A DNA stretch of 64,000 nt, taken from positions 16,266 through 80,265 of the forward strand of contig JAABTQ010000014.1 of assembly GCA_011389745.1 (NCBI GenBank), written 5' to 3'. Numbering within the stretch: the first letter of the stretch is position 1; each line of letters starts with the position of its first letter. The translations under genes and the position numbers were made by a program. Shown in pieces: positions 41,507-51,426 of the stretch. Under the pieces are notes generated by a model. It saw only the letters and a program-made list of their open reading frames with translations. It had not been told where the DNA came from and ran no database searches. The DNA is from Desulfobacteraceae bacterium. GTDB taxonomy: Bacteria; Desulfobacterota; Desulfobacteria; Desulfobacterales; SKZT01.

Positions 41507-42667
41507 TTGGAAACTTCCCTGATCAGAGCCGAAGTCGATTTAGAGGCCATCGCGCAAAATGTGACCGAACTTCGAAACATAACCAATCCTGCAGCTAAAG
41601 TGATGGCGGTGGTCAAAGCCGATGCTTATGGTCATGGAGCGGAAAAAACGGCGAAAACCGCCTTGAAAAACGGTGCAGAAGTTTTAGGCGTCGCCCGGAT
41701 AAACGAGGCTATAGCTCTTCGGCAGGCAGGTCTTACCGCACCTATCCTGATTTTTGGCTACACTCCGCCATCCCTGGCCGAAACTCTGATTCAGTATGAT
41801 TTGACACAGACCATATTTTCTTATCAAAGCGCTTCGGCACTTTCTGAGATAGCCTTATCCAAAAATAAAAAAATCAGGATTCATATCAAAGTGGACACCG
41901 GTATGGGAAGACTTGGACTTGTGACCGAGTGCGGAGCCATATCCTGCTCCGACCTCAATCTGACCCGAAGTTCCCTTAAACATATTGAATCCATCGTTCA
42001 GCTTCAGGGAATTATCCCCGAAGGGATCATGACTCATTTTGCCTCAGCCGACAGTCTCGATAAAAGCAATGCCCGAAAGCAGTTTGAGATCTTTATGGAT
42101 TTTATCGACCGCCTGAAAAAAAATGGAATTGAATTTGGCGTGCGCCATGCAGCCAACAGCGCAGCAGTCATGGAGATGCCGGAAACCCATCTGGATCTTG
42201 TACGTCCGGGTATTTCCATTTATGGACTTTATGCTTCGGATGACATCGACAGAAATATCATTAAATTAAAGCCCGCCATGGCCCTGAAAAGTAGCGTGGT
42301 GCATATTAAAGAAATCCCGAGAGGATTTTCCGTCAGCTACGCAGGGACCTATCATACCCGAAAAACCACAACTGTTGCCACCGTATCGGTGGGTTATGCC
42401 GACGGTTTCAACCGGCTTCTGTCTTCTTGCGGTTCCATGCTGGTGCATGGAAAAAGAGCACCTGTCATCGGAAGAGTCTGCATGGATCTTACCATGCTGG
42501 ATGTCAGCCATATTCAGAATGTGGCTGTGGGAGACGAGGTGGTTGTTTTTGGCAAACAAAAAGATGAATATATCCACGTGGATGAAATCGCACAAATGCT
42601 CAATACCATCAATTATGAAATCGTAACCAGCATAACAGCCCGTGTACCCAGAGTATACACCAACTGA
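41507..42667 (+). CDS. alr: Alanine racemase
   Basis: 386 aa from the TTG at 41507, which has AGAAGGGAA about 8 bases upstream; the two upstream ATGs of the ORF track lie inside the MITE-like element (41444) or at its end (41474). The PLP lysine lies in VVKADAYGHGAEKTA, the catalytic tyrosine region is FSVSYAGTYHTRK and the C-terminal domain has RVCMDLTMLDVS. It makes D-alanine for peptidoglycan. It converges on mltA with one base between the stops. Confidence 0.94.
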   Translation: METSLIRAEVDLEAIAQNVTELRNITNPAAKVMAVVKADAYGHGAEKTAKTALKNGAEVLGVARINEAIALRQAGLTAPILIFGYTPPSLAETLIQYDLTQTIFSYQSASALSEIALSKNKKIRIHIKVDTGMGRLGLVTECGAISCSDLNLTRSSLKHIESIVQLQGIIPEGIMTHFASADSLDKSNARKQFEIFMDFIDRLKKNGIEFGVRHAANSAAVMEMPETHLDLVRPGISIYGLYASDDIDRNIIKLKPAMALKSSVVHIKEIPRGFSVSYAGTYHTRKTTTVATVSVGYADGFNRLLSSCGSMLVHGKRAPVIGRVCMDLTMLDVSHIQNVAVGDEVVVFGKQKDEYIHVDEIAQMLNTINYEIVTSITARVPRVYTN

Positions 42668-42668
42668 A

Positions 42669-43937
42669 TCACCGGTCATTGTCCGGTTTTAAAACCAGAA
42701 AATAAAGGTTGCCTGGATGCTGCATGTGGCCGGCGGCAATCTCGGCATATTCCCCGTTTCCCCAGAACAGGTCGGCTCGGCCGGGACCCCGGATGGCCCC
42801 TCCGGTATCCTGGTTTAATGCAAACCTGGAAAAATCAATCCAACGGGTGATTTGTTTATCAAGACCAATGAGGGGTTTTTGTGTTTCAATGAACATCAGA
42901 GCGGCATCAGGAAAAATTTTTCGATCCGTGGCAACAGACCTTCCGGGTGTCAACCTTACCCCAAGGGCTCCCACGGGTCCCTCCGGCCCTACCTCGAAAA
43001 ATACATAACTCGGATTTTGGCTTAATACATGATTGATTTCCTCCGGATGAAGCTGCAGATATTCTTTTATTTTTTGCATGGACATCTCTGAACGCTCGAT
43101 TTTTCCGGTTTCTATGAGATATTTTCCGATACTTACATAAGCTCTGCCGTTAGTGGTATGATAGCGCAAATTGATGGGGTAGCCTTCCGCAAGATTAACA
43201 CGACCGGATCCCTGAACATGAAGGAAAAAAAGATCAACAATATCATCTGTATAAACCAAAGGTTCTAAATTTTCAGAAAGAATATTTTCAAAATCGATTT
43301 CCCTTCGTTCGTAATAGGGTACCACTGTTTTTCCGGTCCATCTGCCCCTGATTTTTTCACCCTGGAATTTAGTCGAAAAAGCGGACAAATCGAGTGTTAT
43401 CAAATCATCCGGAGGGCCGTATACCGGGTAAGGATATTTTGAAGAAGGTGAAAGACTTCCATGCAGTGTGGGTTCATAGTAACCGGTATAAAGGACTTTG
43501 CCGGTATCCTTACCCCCAATGGATGCATAAACCCGGTAGTTTTCAGCGATAAACCGATCGAGATCTTTTCCGTCAGGATTCTTTTGGATAAAATCCTTAA
43601 ACAGGATCAGTGATTTTTTTAAATGAGCTGCATCGTAACCATCGGTTCCGAACCGGATTCCTCTGTCCTCAGGGATCTTTTCGAGATACTCAAGGCTTTT
43701 TGAAATGGCCGGGACCAGATCCTCAAAAAGCATGTCATCGCTAAATTTGGGATATTGGGACTGTGTTAGAAGCCGCAGGGAAGGTTCTTCCTTTTCGATT
43801 ATTTCGATTTTTTTTTCCGCACATCCACTTAAGTAAATCACCATCATGCATGTGAGCAGGACTGCAGGAAACCATTTGATTTTTTGATATAAAGGTTGAA
43901 AGGTGAAAATATTGTTTTTGCCGACTCTGATGATCAT
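42669..43937 (-). CDS. mltA: Membrane-bound lytic murein transglycosylase A
   Basis: 422 aa. Lipoprotein signal with lipobox YLSGC (Cys about residue 39), then the MltA domain with LYTGYYEPTLHGS, LFFLHVQGSGRVNL and the 3D-domain DTGGAIRGPGRADLFWG whose Asp is catalytic. It cleaves murein glycan strands from the outer membrane. AAGGA lies 11 bases before the ATG. It converges on alr and lies downstream of the molybdopterin genes on the same strand. Confidence 0.93.
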   Translation of the reverse strand: MIIRVGKNNIFTFQPLYQKIKWFPAVLLTCMMVIYLSGCAEKKIEIIEKEEPSLRLLTQSQYPKFSDDMLFEDLVPAISKSLEYLEKIPEDRGIRFGTDGYDAAHLKKSLILFKDFIQKNPDGKDLDRFIAENYRVYASIGGKDTGKVLYTGYYEPTLHGSLSPSSKYPYPVYGPPDDLITLDLSAFSTKFQGEKIRGRWTGKTVVPYYERREIDFENILSENLEPLVYTDDIVDLFFLHVQGSGRVNLAEGYPINLRYHTTNGRAYVSIGKYLIETGKIERSEMSMQKIKEYLQLHPEEINHVLSQNPSYVFFEVGPEGPVGALGVRLTPGRSVATDRKIFPDAALMFIETQKPLIGLDKQITRWIDFSRFALNQDTGGAIRGPGRADLFWGNGEYAEIAAGHMQHPGNLYFLVLKPDNDR

Positions 43938-44021
43938 TGTCTTATTTTTCCTTGATGTTTCAGTATCCTGTATTTTTTATTATGCTATATTTATCCCAGA
44001 AGCGTTGATTAAAGTGTTTCG

Positions 44022-44522
44022 TCACTCAGGGGAAAGCCGATTGGCGTCAACTCTTACATACATACCACTTTTTCCACCGGATTTTTCCATCAGGCGAATA
44101 TCGGAAATGATCATTGACTTGTCGTAGGATTTGCACATGTCATATATGGTTAAGGCGGCCACCGCAACAGCGGTCAAAGCTTCCATTTCCACGCCGGTTT
44201 GTCCTCTTAACCTCACAGATGCCTGGATACATATGGCATTTTCTTTTTCATCCGGAAAAAAATCCACCGCCACATGGGTGATGTTTAAAGGATGACACAT
44301 GGGAATCAGGCCGGATGTTTTCTTAGCGGCCATAACCCCGGCGATTCTGGCAGTTTCAAGAACATTCCCCTTTTTTATGGACTGATTCTGAATTTTTTCG
44401 AACGTATCAGAATTCATGGCAATTTTTCCCTGAGCCATGGCTTTCCTTTCCGAGAAAGCCTTTTCAGTGACATCCACCATTCTCACCTTACCTTCGCTGT
44501 CGATATGGGTAAAATCGTTCAT
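44022..44522 (-). CDS. moaC: Cyclic pyranopterin monophosphate synthase MoaC
   Basis: 166 aa. Signature segments IPMCHPLNITHV, GQTGVEMEALTAVAVAALTIYDMCK and the KSGGKSG C-terminal motif define MoaC, which with MoaA turns GTP into cPMP in molybdenum cofactor synthesis. AGGAG is 12 bases upstream. moaA is not in the window. It follows moaE by 32 bases. Confidence 0.96.
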   Translation of the reverse strand: MNDFTHIDSEGKVRMVDVTEKAFSERKAMAQGKIAMNSDTFEKIQNQSIKKGNVLETARIAGVMAAKKTSGLIPMCHPLNITHVAVDFFPDEKENAICIQASVRLRGQTGVEMEALTAVAVAALTIYDMCKSYDKSMIISDIRLMEKSGGKSGMYVRVDANRLSPE

Positions 44523-44554
44523 GAACTAATGTGCTCCTGTGTATCAAATTATAT

Positions 44555-44917
44555 TTACTCAGAGAAATACTCGGTTTTTTTAGTGACCGTCGATTTAATT
44601 TCATTCAGGGTATCCTGAAGCACGGAAATCACGTTTTCCCTAACATCACCGGCCACTACTAAATACATCACATCATCTCCAATACGAAGATCTTTGTTTT
44701 CATTGATATGGACCAGAATTTCCAGAATGCCCGGCATTTTTTTATTCGAATCGATAATCCGGTTAAGTTTTTGATGGTCCACAGCAACTCGCAGCCCCGA
44801 TACTTTTCTTCCATCTCTGGATGTGCCTCTGACGACACCGTTATGGCACAGAATCATCCCTGCCTGATGGAAATCGGGATGTTTCCTGATTTGCTCCAAC
44901 AACTTCACAAGAATCAT
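44555..44917 (-). CDS. moaE: MoaE-like molybdopterin synthase large subunit
   Basis: 120 aa. Contains GMILCHNGVVRGTSRDGRKV, close to the HNGxVR region of MoaE, and the tail TLNEIKSTVTKKTEY where MoaE has conserved lysines. Shorter than E. coli MoaE (150 aa), like other SRB versions. It has an AAAGGAGG site and overlaps the mobA stop by ATGA, so translation is coupled to mobA. Confidence 0.85.
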   Translation of the reverse strand: MILVKLLEQIRKHPDFHQAGMILCHNGVVRGTSRDGRKVSGLRVAVDHQKLNRIIDSNKKMPGILEILVHINENKDLRIGDDVMYLVVAGDVRENVISVLQDTLNEIKSTVTKKTEYFSE

Positions 44918-45519
44918 GGTTCCTCCTTTAAAATTTGATCAGCTATTTTCAAATCCTCAGGGGTATTGATGTTAAAAAAGCTCAACAGGTTAGGGTCTTG
45001 TTGCCTCAGCTGGGTTTCCGGTACTGTTTTCATATGAACTTTTTTGAAGAAGTTTCTTATTTTAAAATCCTTTTTTAAAAGATGGTGTTCAATACTTTGA
45101 AAACATCGCCTGGAGTAAATTGCACAAAGTGGCTCAAGCCCATTGGATGTCTCGGGAATAATGACATCCGTATGGTTATCTATTTTATTTAAAAGTATCC
45201 TGACCAGTTTACCTTTCAAAAAGGGGGTATCAGAAGCGGAAAAAAAAACATACGGATTGGATGCGTAAAAAAGGCCGGCATGGAGTCCTGTAAGGGAACT
45301 TCTAACAGGATATAAATCAGTTCCAATTATCAGATCCCAATCTATATATGCAATAGGATTATTGGTCACCAGGATTATTTCGTCAAATAATTCGGTAAAA
45401 ACCTGATAAATACGATCCAGATTTTTTTTCCCACCCACAGGTAAAAACGCTTTAACTTCACCGGAATATCTGGATGCCACACCTCCAGCCAATATAACAC
45501 CGGTACACAATGATTTCAT
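44914..45519 (-). CDS. mobA: Molybdenum cofactor guanylyltransferase MobA
   Basis: 201 aa from the ATG at 45519 (AAGGA 9 bases upstream); the ORF track adds 21 residues without a ribosome site. The nucleotidyltransferase motif reads GVILAGGVASRYSGEVKAFLPVGGK, with SASDTPFL supplying the Mg-binding aspartate. It attaches GMP to molybdopterin to make the bis-MGD cofactor used by formate dehydrogenases and similar enzymes. First gene of a mobA-moaE-moaC minus-strand unit, divergent from pyrR. Confidence 0.88.
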   Translation of the reverse strand: MKSLCTGVILAGGVASRYSGEVKAFLPVGGKKNLDRIYQVFTELFDEIILVTNNPIAYIDWDLIIGTDLYPVRSSLTGLHAGLFYASNPYVFFSASDTPFLKGKLVRILLNKIDNHTDVIIPETSNGLEPLCAIYSRRCFQSIEHHLLKKDFKIRNFFKKVHMKTVPETQLRQQDPNLLSFFNINTPEDLKIADQILKEEP

Positions 45520-45769
45520 GTAAAACAATCCTTGATTTTTTTCAAAAAAATTAAGCATAGGAGAATTCATCATAAAAATCAAGGTAGTTCCTTAAGAACA
45601 GGTCAATCAAAATTCCGGAAAAAAGGGCAAATTTCATATGAGGCTTGATTTTGCCATGATACATAGGGTAGAAATACATTTTGTTCTAACAGTGCCGCTT
45701 GTGGATACATCTTGTTTTAAAAGGGCCATGAGTTGCCGACAGCATTGACACATTCACGAGGAAAATTGC

Positions 45770-46309
45770 ATGAGGTCGTCGGATACTATTTTGGATGCCG
45801 CAGATATTGATCGCATCCTGATCAGAATAAGCCATGAAATTTTGGAAGTTCATAAAGGGGCTGAAAGATTGGCTTTGATAGGGATTCAAACCCGTGGGGT
45901 CTTTCTGGCCAAGCGTCTTCATAAAAAAATCAAGGAAATCGAGGAGGTGGAAATCCCTGTAGGGCAGGTGGATATTACGCTCTATCGGGATGACTGGACC
46001 CGAATCAGCACCAATCCGGTAATTCAGGCAACGGAAATTCCTTTTTCCGTTGATGGCAAAAAAATAATCCTTGTTGATGATGTCCTTTTTACCGGAAGGA
46101 CCATTCGGTGTGCCATGGATGCACTGATTGATTTCGGGCGTCCGGATCGAATAGAACTTGCCGTTCTGGTAGACCGGGGGCACAGAGAACTGCCGATACA
46201 GGGAAATTATGTCGGAAAATTTGTTGAAACCCGGCGGTCCGAAACGGTCAATGTCATGGTGACGGAATACGACGGAGAAGACAGAGTCGTGATTGAAAAG
46301 GAATCGTAA
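45770..46309 (+). CDS. pyrR: PyrR bifunctional regulator/uracil phosphoribosyltransferase
   Basis: 179 aa. The PRPP-binding motif IILVDDVLFTGRT and the ALIGIQTRGVFLAKRL segment are characteristic of PyrR. The family both converts uracil and PRPP to UMP and, in some bacteria, binds pyr leader RNA. No pyr leader structure was seen here. GAGGAAA upstream of the ATG. moaB begins 3 bases after the stop. Confidence 0.93.
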   Translation: MRSSDTILDAADIDRILIRISHEILEVHKGAERLALIGIQTRGVFLAKRLHKKIKEIEEVEIPVGQVDITLYRDDWTRISTNPVIQATEIPFSVDGKKIILVDDVLFTGRTIRCAMDALIDFGRPDRIELAVLVDRGHRELPIQGNYVGKFVETRRSETVNVMVTEYDGEDRVVIEKES

Positions 46310-46312
46310 CCT

Positions 46313-46816
46313 ATGGGTACTCATGAACACAAACAGCATGCCCCCAAAAAGGCAGGTATTTCCATTTTATCCGTTTCCAGTACCCGCAGTCTTGAAAATG
46401 ATGAAAGCGGGCATTGGATTAAAAAAAGCGCAATAGATGCCGGACATGACGTACTGTTTCACCAGGTGGTTAAAGACGATGGCAACGATATCAGAGATAC
46501 GGTTACCCGATGGGTAAATGATCCAAAAATCCAGGTAATTATCCTAACCGGCGGCACAGGAATCGCCCATAAGGATGTCACTATCGAAACGGTCCGGCCT
46601 CTATTTGAAAAGGAGCTTACCGGCTTTTCCATATTATTTGCCCAGTTGAGCTTTAGGGAAATCGGTGCGGCAGCCATGCTATCCCGCGCCACAGGAGGCA
46701 TGATCGGCAATACCAGTGTGTTTTGTATTCCGGGAAGTCTCAATGCCTGTAAGCTCGCCTTCAAAGAACTGATTTTGCCCGAATTGGGCCATTTGATCAA
46801 ACACGCGGTTGAATAA
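46313..46816 (+). CDS. moaB: Molybdopterin biosynthesis protein MoaB/MogA family
   Basis: 167 aa. The core motif is VIILTGGTGIAHKDVTIETVRPLFEKELTGF, with later SRATGGMIGNTSVFCIPGS, the molybdopterin-binding fold; the protein adenylylates molybdopterin or inserts molybdate. It follows pyrR by 3 bases and precedes the giant GlmS-like gene by 32 bases, with the other moa genes divergent. Confidence 0.92.
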   Translation: MGTHEHKQHAPKKAGISILSVSSTRSLENDESGHWIKKSAIDAGHDVLFHQVVKDDGNDIRDTVTRWVNDPKIQVIILTGGTGIAHKDVTIETVRPLFEKELTGFSILFAQLSFREIGAAAMLSRATGGMIGNTSVFCIPGSLNACKLAFKELILPELGHLIKHAVE

Positions 46817-46848
46817 GATCATTACCGCGGGATAGGATTAGCTTTGCC

Positions 46849-49800
46849 ATGTGTGGAATAGTCGGGTATTTCGGTCGTGCGGCAAATAGTCTGACACGGG
46901 TGCTGACAGCCATGTCGGCGATTATCTATCGTGCTCCTGACAGTACTGGAATTGGTATTTTCGGAGATGAAAACGAACCTGTCCGCGCCAGAAAAGCAAC
47001 CGGCTCGGTCATTCAATTGGTGGATGTTCTCCTGAAAAATCCGCTCTATCCCAATTTGCCCCAGGAGCTGATGGGTTTTTTTGACTCTATGGCGGACAAA
47101 TCATACCTGGAAGAGCGTCAGCTCAGGTTGCTTATTTTTGAGGGCCTTCCCACGAATTATTTTCTTGATCTTAAAAAAGGGAAAATGGCCTACCCCTTAT
47201 TCAGCGAACTGATCGACGTGGACAACCCTGATCCCCGTCGAATTGCTCCCGGATGGCCCGGACGATCAAATCCTTTGCCATCGCCGGTTATTGAATCGCG
47301 GGAAGACCTTCGGCAAGTGGTTTTAAAACTCATTCAAGACTATGATCTTTCCACCGTCGTGATTAAATCTTTTATCAGAAATGCCTTGTCCGGCACCATT
47401 GAAAGACGCCGGAAAGAAGGATATCTCGAAGTGGAATCCTCTGATATTCTGACAGCATTTGATCAGGTTTACGAAGAAATTCTATCCGAGGAAAAAGTGC
47501 CACAAACGGCGGACTTTGAATTGGAATTATTCTGGGAAACACAAAAAGCATCGGAATATTTGTGGCGATTTCTGCGAACCAGCAGGATAAAAATCCCCAT
47601 AGATTACGATACGGACGGAGTACGAGGTATTTTTCGCTTATTGGATGGGGTGTTGATGAGTCGTTTGCCAATGCGGCCCCACCTGGGAGAAGCCTTGCAG
47701 CATCAATTGGAGACTCTCTGGCCTCAGGCCGAAAAAATTTTTCCTCTGAATTGGAAGACCCTTTATTTTGCTGAAAAAGGCGCCAACCTCTATGGATGGG
47801 CAGCTGCAGCAGCCCTGATATTTTTGGAAAAGGAATTGAGAGGCTTTTCCGAAACCATCAATACCGGCTCAAAAGAAACACAAATGGGCTATTATGTTAT
47901 CCCCGGAAAAACCCATCCGACGGTCCTGTCGGGTCTTCTGCCCCCGATCGTATCCCAGGGGCGCTGGGCACTTCAATCCGCAGTCACCGCCAAAAATTCC
48001 CACCCCTTTTTCGACACTCATTTTCAACGAATCATCGTTTTAAACGGCCAGTTTAATACCAATGTCGAATCCGATGTCCGTTCATTTCTGGAAAAAGTGG
48101 CCAATTATTCTTTCAGAAGTGAAAATTCTTCGGAATATTTCGCCCTGCTCTGGGGATATTACTTCAAGCGCCTCAGCGAAGAAAAAAAGCGATTTATAAG
48201 TATCCGAACCCAGATCGAAACCGGTCTTGAAACCTACGATATCGGAAGCCAGTCTGTCGATTATCAGATCTTTCATCGGTTAAGAGGAAAATCTCAGGAG
48301 CAGATTGATGAACTGGCATTTATTGAAACTGCCAGAAAGTTGACCCGGGGCGGAGGCCAGATCGCTGTATCCGGACTCAGTTTGCATTCTACCCGCAAAC
48401 TGCTCGTGGCGAGCCATAACCGTCCTGTTTTTATCGTTCGCAGAATTGAAACCCAAGATGTCATGGTTGTGTCGGATATTAACGCGGCCATGGGACTTTT
48501 TCCCCAGAAACTGATCAGTGAGGTCACACAAAAATTAAAATCTATCGGGTTAAAACATCTTGAATTATTGGATGAGCTCAACAGGCAAAATGCCCCGAAG
48601 AATTTCAAGCATGCCGAAATTCACAGATACAGGGAAGAAGAAAATTCGCTGTTAAAAAATTTTGCCGTCGAAGTTTATCCCCTGGATGGCAAGGAACTGT
48701 TTGCCGGAATTTCCGGTTCAATTGAAAACAATCAGTTAAAAAGAACCATTTACATCACCGATTTTGACGGAAATCCCATCCCGGATATCGAGCCTTTTGA
48801 GACCATTCTGAGTCCGCCGCAAATTCAAAAAGATTTTTATACGTCCTTTTACGAGACCCATTTGAATGAGATTCCGGATCGCCTGTCGGAAATAATCAGT
48901 TATTATATGCCGGATTCACAAGATCTTCCCCGATTGAACATCAAGACAGGACTTCTTCAGCGTCGATTCGGCCATAATTTCAACGGGCTGAAACGCATTG
49001 TGATGGTTGGGATGGGAAGTGCCAACAATATGAATCTTGCGGCACGTTTTTTTATCCGGAACATCTTACCCCAAATGGATGTAGTGGTTATAAGGCCCGT
49101 GGAAATCGAAAACCTGTTTAAAGTTATCTCTCCGGAAAAAGACCTGGTGATTCTCAGCAGCTGGTCCGGCACTACCGCCGATATCGTGCAATTTGCAAAT
49201 CATTTGAATTCTCACAATATACCTTTTTTGGCAGTTACCGAGAAATTGTTTTCCGATCTGGGCCTTATTGCCGAAAGAAGCGGGGGTGTTTTATCCACCC
49301 TGAGCGGTGAGGAAGTCACCGTATCAGGAATAAAAAGCACCTTGTGCATGTTGTTTTGCCTCTGTCTTTTTGCTGTCTGGCTATGTTCACGCATATCCGG
49401 TGAAAAAAAAGCATCCGAGTCTATGGCACAACTTCGCGAAATTCCCGATATTCTGTCCCAATTGCTCAAAGACGAAAAGGTAAAGAAGTTCTGCGAACGG
49501 ATATCCTCTGAAAGCGCTCAAAGTTGCGCCAATTTTGTCATCGATGCCCTCAACACCACTGGTGTAGGGTATGAAGCCGCCTCCAAGCTGGAAGAGTGCA
49601 GCTGGTCTTCCATAGGCAAACCTCTTGATTATAATGACCTGTATATCCAGTGCCTGAGGAAAGATTTGGAGTATAATCTAATCCTGATGATTACAACTTA
49701 CAAACCAAGACTTTCCGAAGCCATAACCATTATGAAGAGGTTATACCTCGAAAAAATCCCTTTTGCAGCGGTCTGCACATCCATCAGGGAATTGGCAAAA

Positions 49801-51411
49801 GTGGAAATGTTTTCCCAAAACCGATGTATCTGTTTACCCTCGGCAGATCCGCCATTGCAACCCTTTGTTGATTTTGTATTTTTCTATATGCTTTCTTTCC
49901 ATTACGGTCGCGCCCATGGACGGTCCTCTGATTTTCCCAGAAACCGCGCCAAGTCTGTTACTGCGGGAAGAAACCTGCTAAGTGAGCCGGCATCCAATGC
50001 AAAAGAGTTCCATCAACTGGATTTCAAAGCCCGGGGAATCCGGCTTGAGCAAAACGTATCCGATGAATGGCTTTCCCAGGAAACCATTTGGGAAACAACA
50101 GCTGAAACTTATTGGGAAAAAAACTATTTCAGACAAATGCGCCAACTGATCCGGATCATTCAGGACCAGAATGCCATCGAGTGTTTGGTGCATACTCCCA
50201 TGGAAAATAAGTTTGATCATATGATCCGGCATCTGTCAAACGCACTTGCCGAAGAAAGGGAAATTATATTTCTGTCATTTGACAGGCCCGCCAATGCCGC
50301 AGCAAAAAACCTGGCTGTACAACTCAACCGTCTGCTTTCAAGCTCTTTCAGGGCTGCAAGCCCTCTGGATCCCATGAAAAGTTTTTCTGATCACTCCCTG
50401 ATCTTTTTGCTCGATTCAAGATCCCATGATATTGCTTCCATTGAAACAATCAGCGAGAACCTGCCGTCCGGGTGCATTTATGTCGGTCCTGAATCTGATA
50501 TATCCAGCCTGAACAATCCCCAAGGATGCTGTTTTTTCAAAGAGCCCTTTGCTTTTTGTGAAAGTGATCTGCTTTATATAACGGTATTTTTGCTGTTCAC
50601 TGAAGCGATCCGTAGGCTGGCACCTTCCAGAGCGGAAATCCTTAAAAAACTTATGAAGAAAGGTTGCCTGGGTCTGAGAAATATCATGGAAAACATGGCC
50701 TTAAAAAATGCGATAAACGATTCCATTGTATCTAACTCAGGATATCTGTCGTCATTTCTTATCGGCCCCACCGGAGGTATCGGCGATTTATGGACCGATC
50801 GTTTTGACCAGTTTTCGAGAATGATTCTTCAAAGCTACTATTATGGTGAGAGCGCCCATGGCCCCCTGGTGACCATAGATCCTAAAGTATGTGACAAATA
50901 TGTGCGGCTGGGGCCCAGAAACACAATGGTTCCCCTCTATGGAGAAGAGAAAGTCGATGAATGGGAAAAGCGATATCTGAACGGACGAAGCACGGATGTT
51001 TTTTTAAACCAGTCTCCCAATTATCTTTTTTATCAGGTTGAAACCCCGTTTTTTGCCGATGGAAACTGGTATTTTCCGGTATTGAGGAAAGACTATGATA
51101 CCATAGAAGACAATCTGGTTATCCTGGATGCCACCAGCGAAAGATATCTTGCGCACGCCCAGGATGAAATGTCCACATTCGGTGCCCGCTATGCAAGGAT
51201 GGTGGTTATTTCCCAGGAAGCTTTTTTCGGAGCGGAACAAAAAATTTCTCTTTTTAAATATCCAATCAGTCATATGCTGCTTTTACCCCCGCTTTTCGAG
51301 GATAATAAAACCATGATTCCCATTCCGGATTTGATTTTGCCCATTGCCATGAGCATGATTTCGATGGCCATGACCGGAGCCACTCAAAAACTGATCAATG
51401 GGCGGAGTTAA
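46849..51411 (+). CDS. Giant GlmS-like protein: N-terminal nucleophile glutaminase domain plus SIS domains, 1,520 aa
   Basis: GlmS is about 610 aa; this protein is 2.5 times longer. The start is MCGIVGYFG, so Cys2 would be the N-terminal nucleophile, followed by IYRAPDSTGIGIFGD (GlmS EYRGYDSAG). A 300-residue insertion separates this from GRWALQSAVTAKNSHPF (about 372; GlmS RWATHG) and LNGQFNTN (about 398; HNGIIEN). A first SIS domain is at 710-860 (VMVGMGSANNM, SSWSGTTAD at 768), a second-like region at 900-1,000, and GESAHGPLVTID near 1,333 recalls GlmS ELKHGPLALID. Gln-binding residues T76/H77 and D123 of GlmS look replaced (LQS, SENSSEY). It probably acts on a sugar phosphate, but product and glutaminase activity are unproven. 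Confidence 0.72.
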   Translation: MCGIVGYFGRAANSLTRVLTAMSAIIYRAPDSTGIGIFGDENEPVRARKATGSVIQLVDVLLKNPLYPNLPQELMGFFDSMADKSYLEERQLRLLIFEGLPTNYFLDLKKGKMAYPLFSELIDVDNPDPRRIAPGWPGRSNPLPSPVIESREDLRQVVLKLIQDYDLSTVVIKSFIRNALSGTIERRRKEGYLEVESSDILTAFDQVYEEILSEEKVPQTADFELELFWETQKASEYLWRFLRTSRIKIPIDYDTDGVRGIFRLLDGVLMSRLPMRPHLGEALQHQLETLWPQAEKIFPLNWKTLYFAEKGANLYGWAAAAALIFLEKELRGFSETINTGSKETQMGYYVIPGKTHPTVLSGLLPPIVSQGRWALQSAVTAKNSHPFFDTHFQRIIVLNGQFNTNVESDVRSFLEKVANYSFRSENSSEYFALLWGYYFKRLSEEKKRFISIRTQIETGLETYDIGSQSVDYQIFHRLRGKSQEQIDELAFIETARKLTRGGGQIAVSGLSLHSTRKLLVASHNRPVFIVRRIETQDVMVVSDINAAMGLFPQKLISEVTQKLKSIGLKHLELLDELNRQNAPKNFKHAEIHRYREEENSLLKNFAVEVYPLDGKELFAGISGSIENNQLKRTIYITDFDGNPIPDIEPFETILSPPQIQKDFYTSFYETHLNEIPDRLSEIISYYMPDSQDLPRLNIKTGLLQRRFGHNFNGLKRIVMVGMGSANNMNLAARFFIRNILPQMDVVVIRPVEIENLFKVISPEKDLVILSSWSGTTADIVQFANHLNSHNIPFLAVTEKLFSDLGLIAERSGGVLSTLSGEEVTVSGIKSTLCMLFCLCLFAVWLCSRISGEKKASESMAQLREIPDILSQLLKDEKVKKFCERISSESAQSCANFVIDALNTTGVGYEAASKLEECSWSSIGKPLDYNDLYIQCLRKDLEYNLILMITTYKPRLSEAITIMKRLYLEKIPFAAVCTSIRELAKVEMFSQNRCICLPSADPPLQPFVDFVFFYMLSFHYGRAHGRSSDFPRNRAKSVTAGRNLLSEPASNAKEFHQLDFKARGIRLEQNVSDEWLSQETIWETTAETYWEKNYFRQMRQLIRIIQDQNAIECLVHTPMENKFDHMIRHLSNALAEEREIIFLSFDRPANAAAKNLAVQLNRLLSSSFRAASPLDPMKSFSDHSLIFLLDSRSHDIASIETISENLPSGCIYVGPESDISSLNNPQGCCFFKEPFAFCESDLLYITVFLLFTEAIRRLAPSRAEILKKLMKKGCLGLRNIMENMALKNAINDSIVSNSGYLSSFLIGPTGGIGDLWTDRFDQFSRMILQSYYYGESAHGPLVTIDPKVCDKYVRLGPRNTMVPLYGEEKVDEWEKRYLNGRSTDVFLNQSPNYLFYQVETPFFADGNWYFPVLRKDYDTIEDNLVILDATSERYLAHAQDEMSTFGARYARMVVISQEAFFGAEQKISLFKYPISHMLLLPPLFEDNKTMIPIPDLILPIAMSMISMAMTGATQKLINGRS

Positions 51412-51426
51412 TATCAAAAAAAGCAC

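Noticed and set aside
45686-46339. 217-codon minus-strand ORF
   Set aside because: Antisense shadow of pyrR, which has clear PRPP motifs and a ribosome site.
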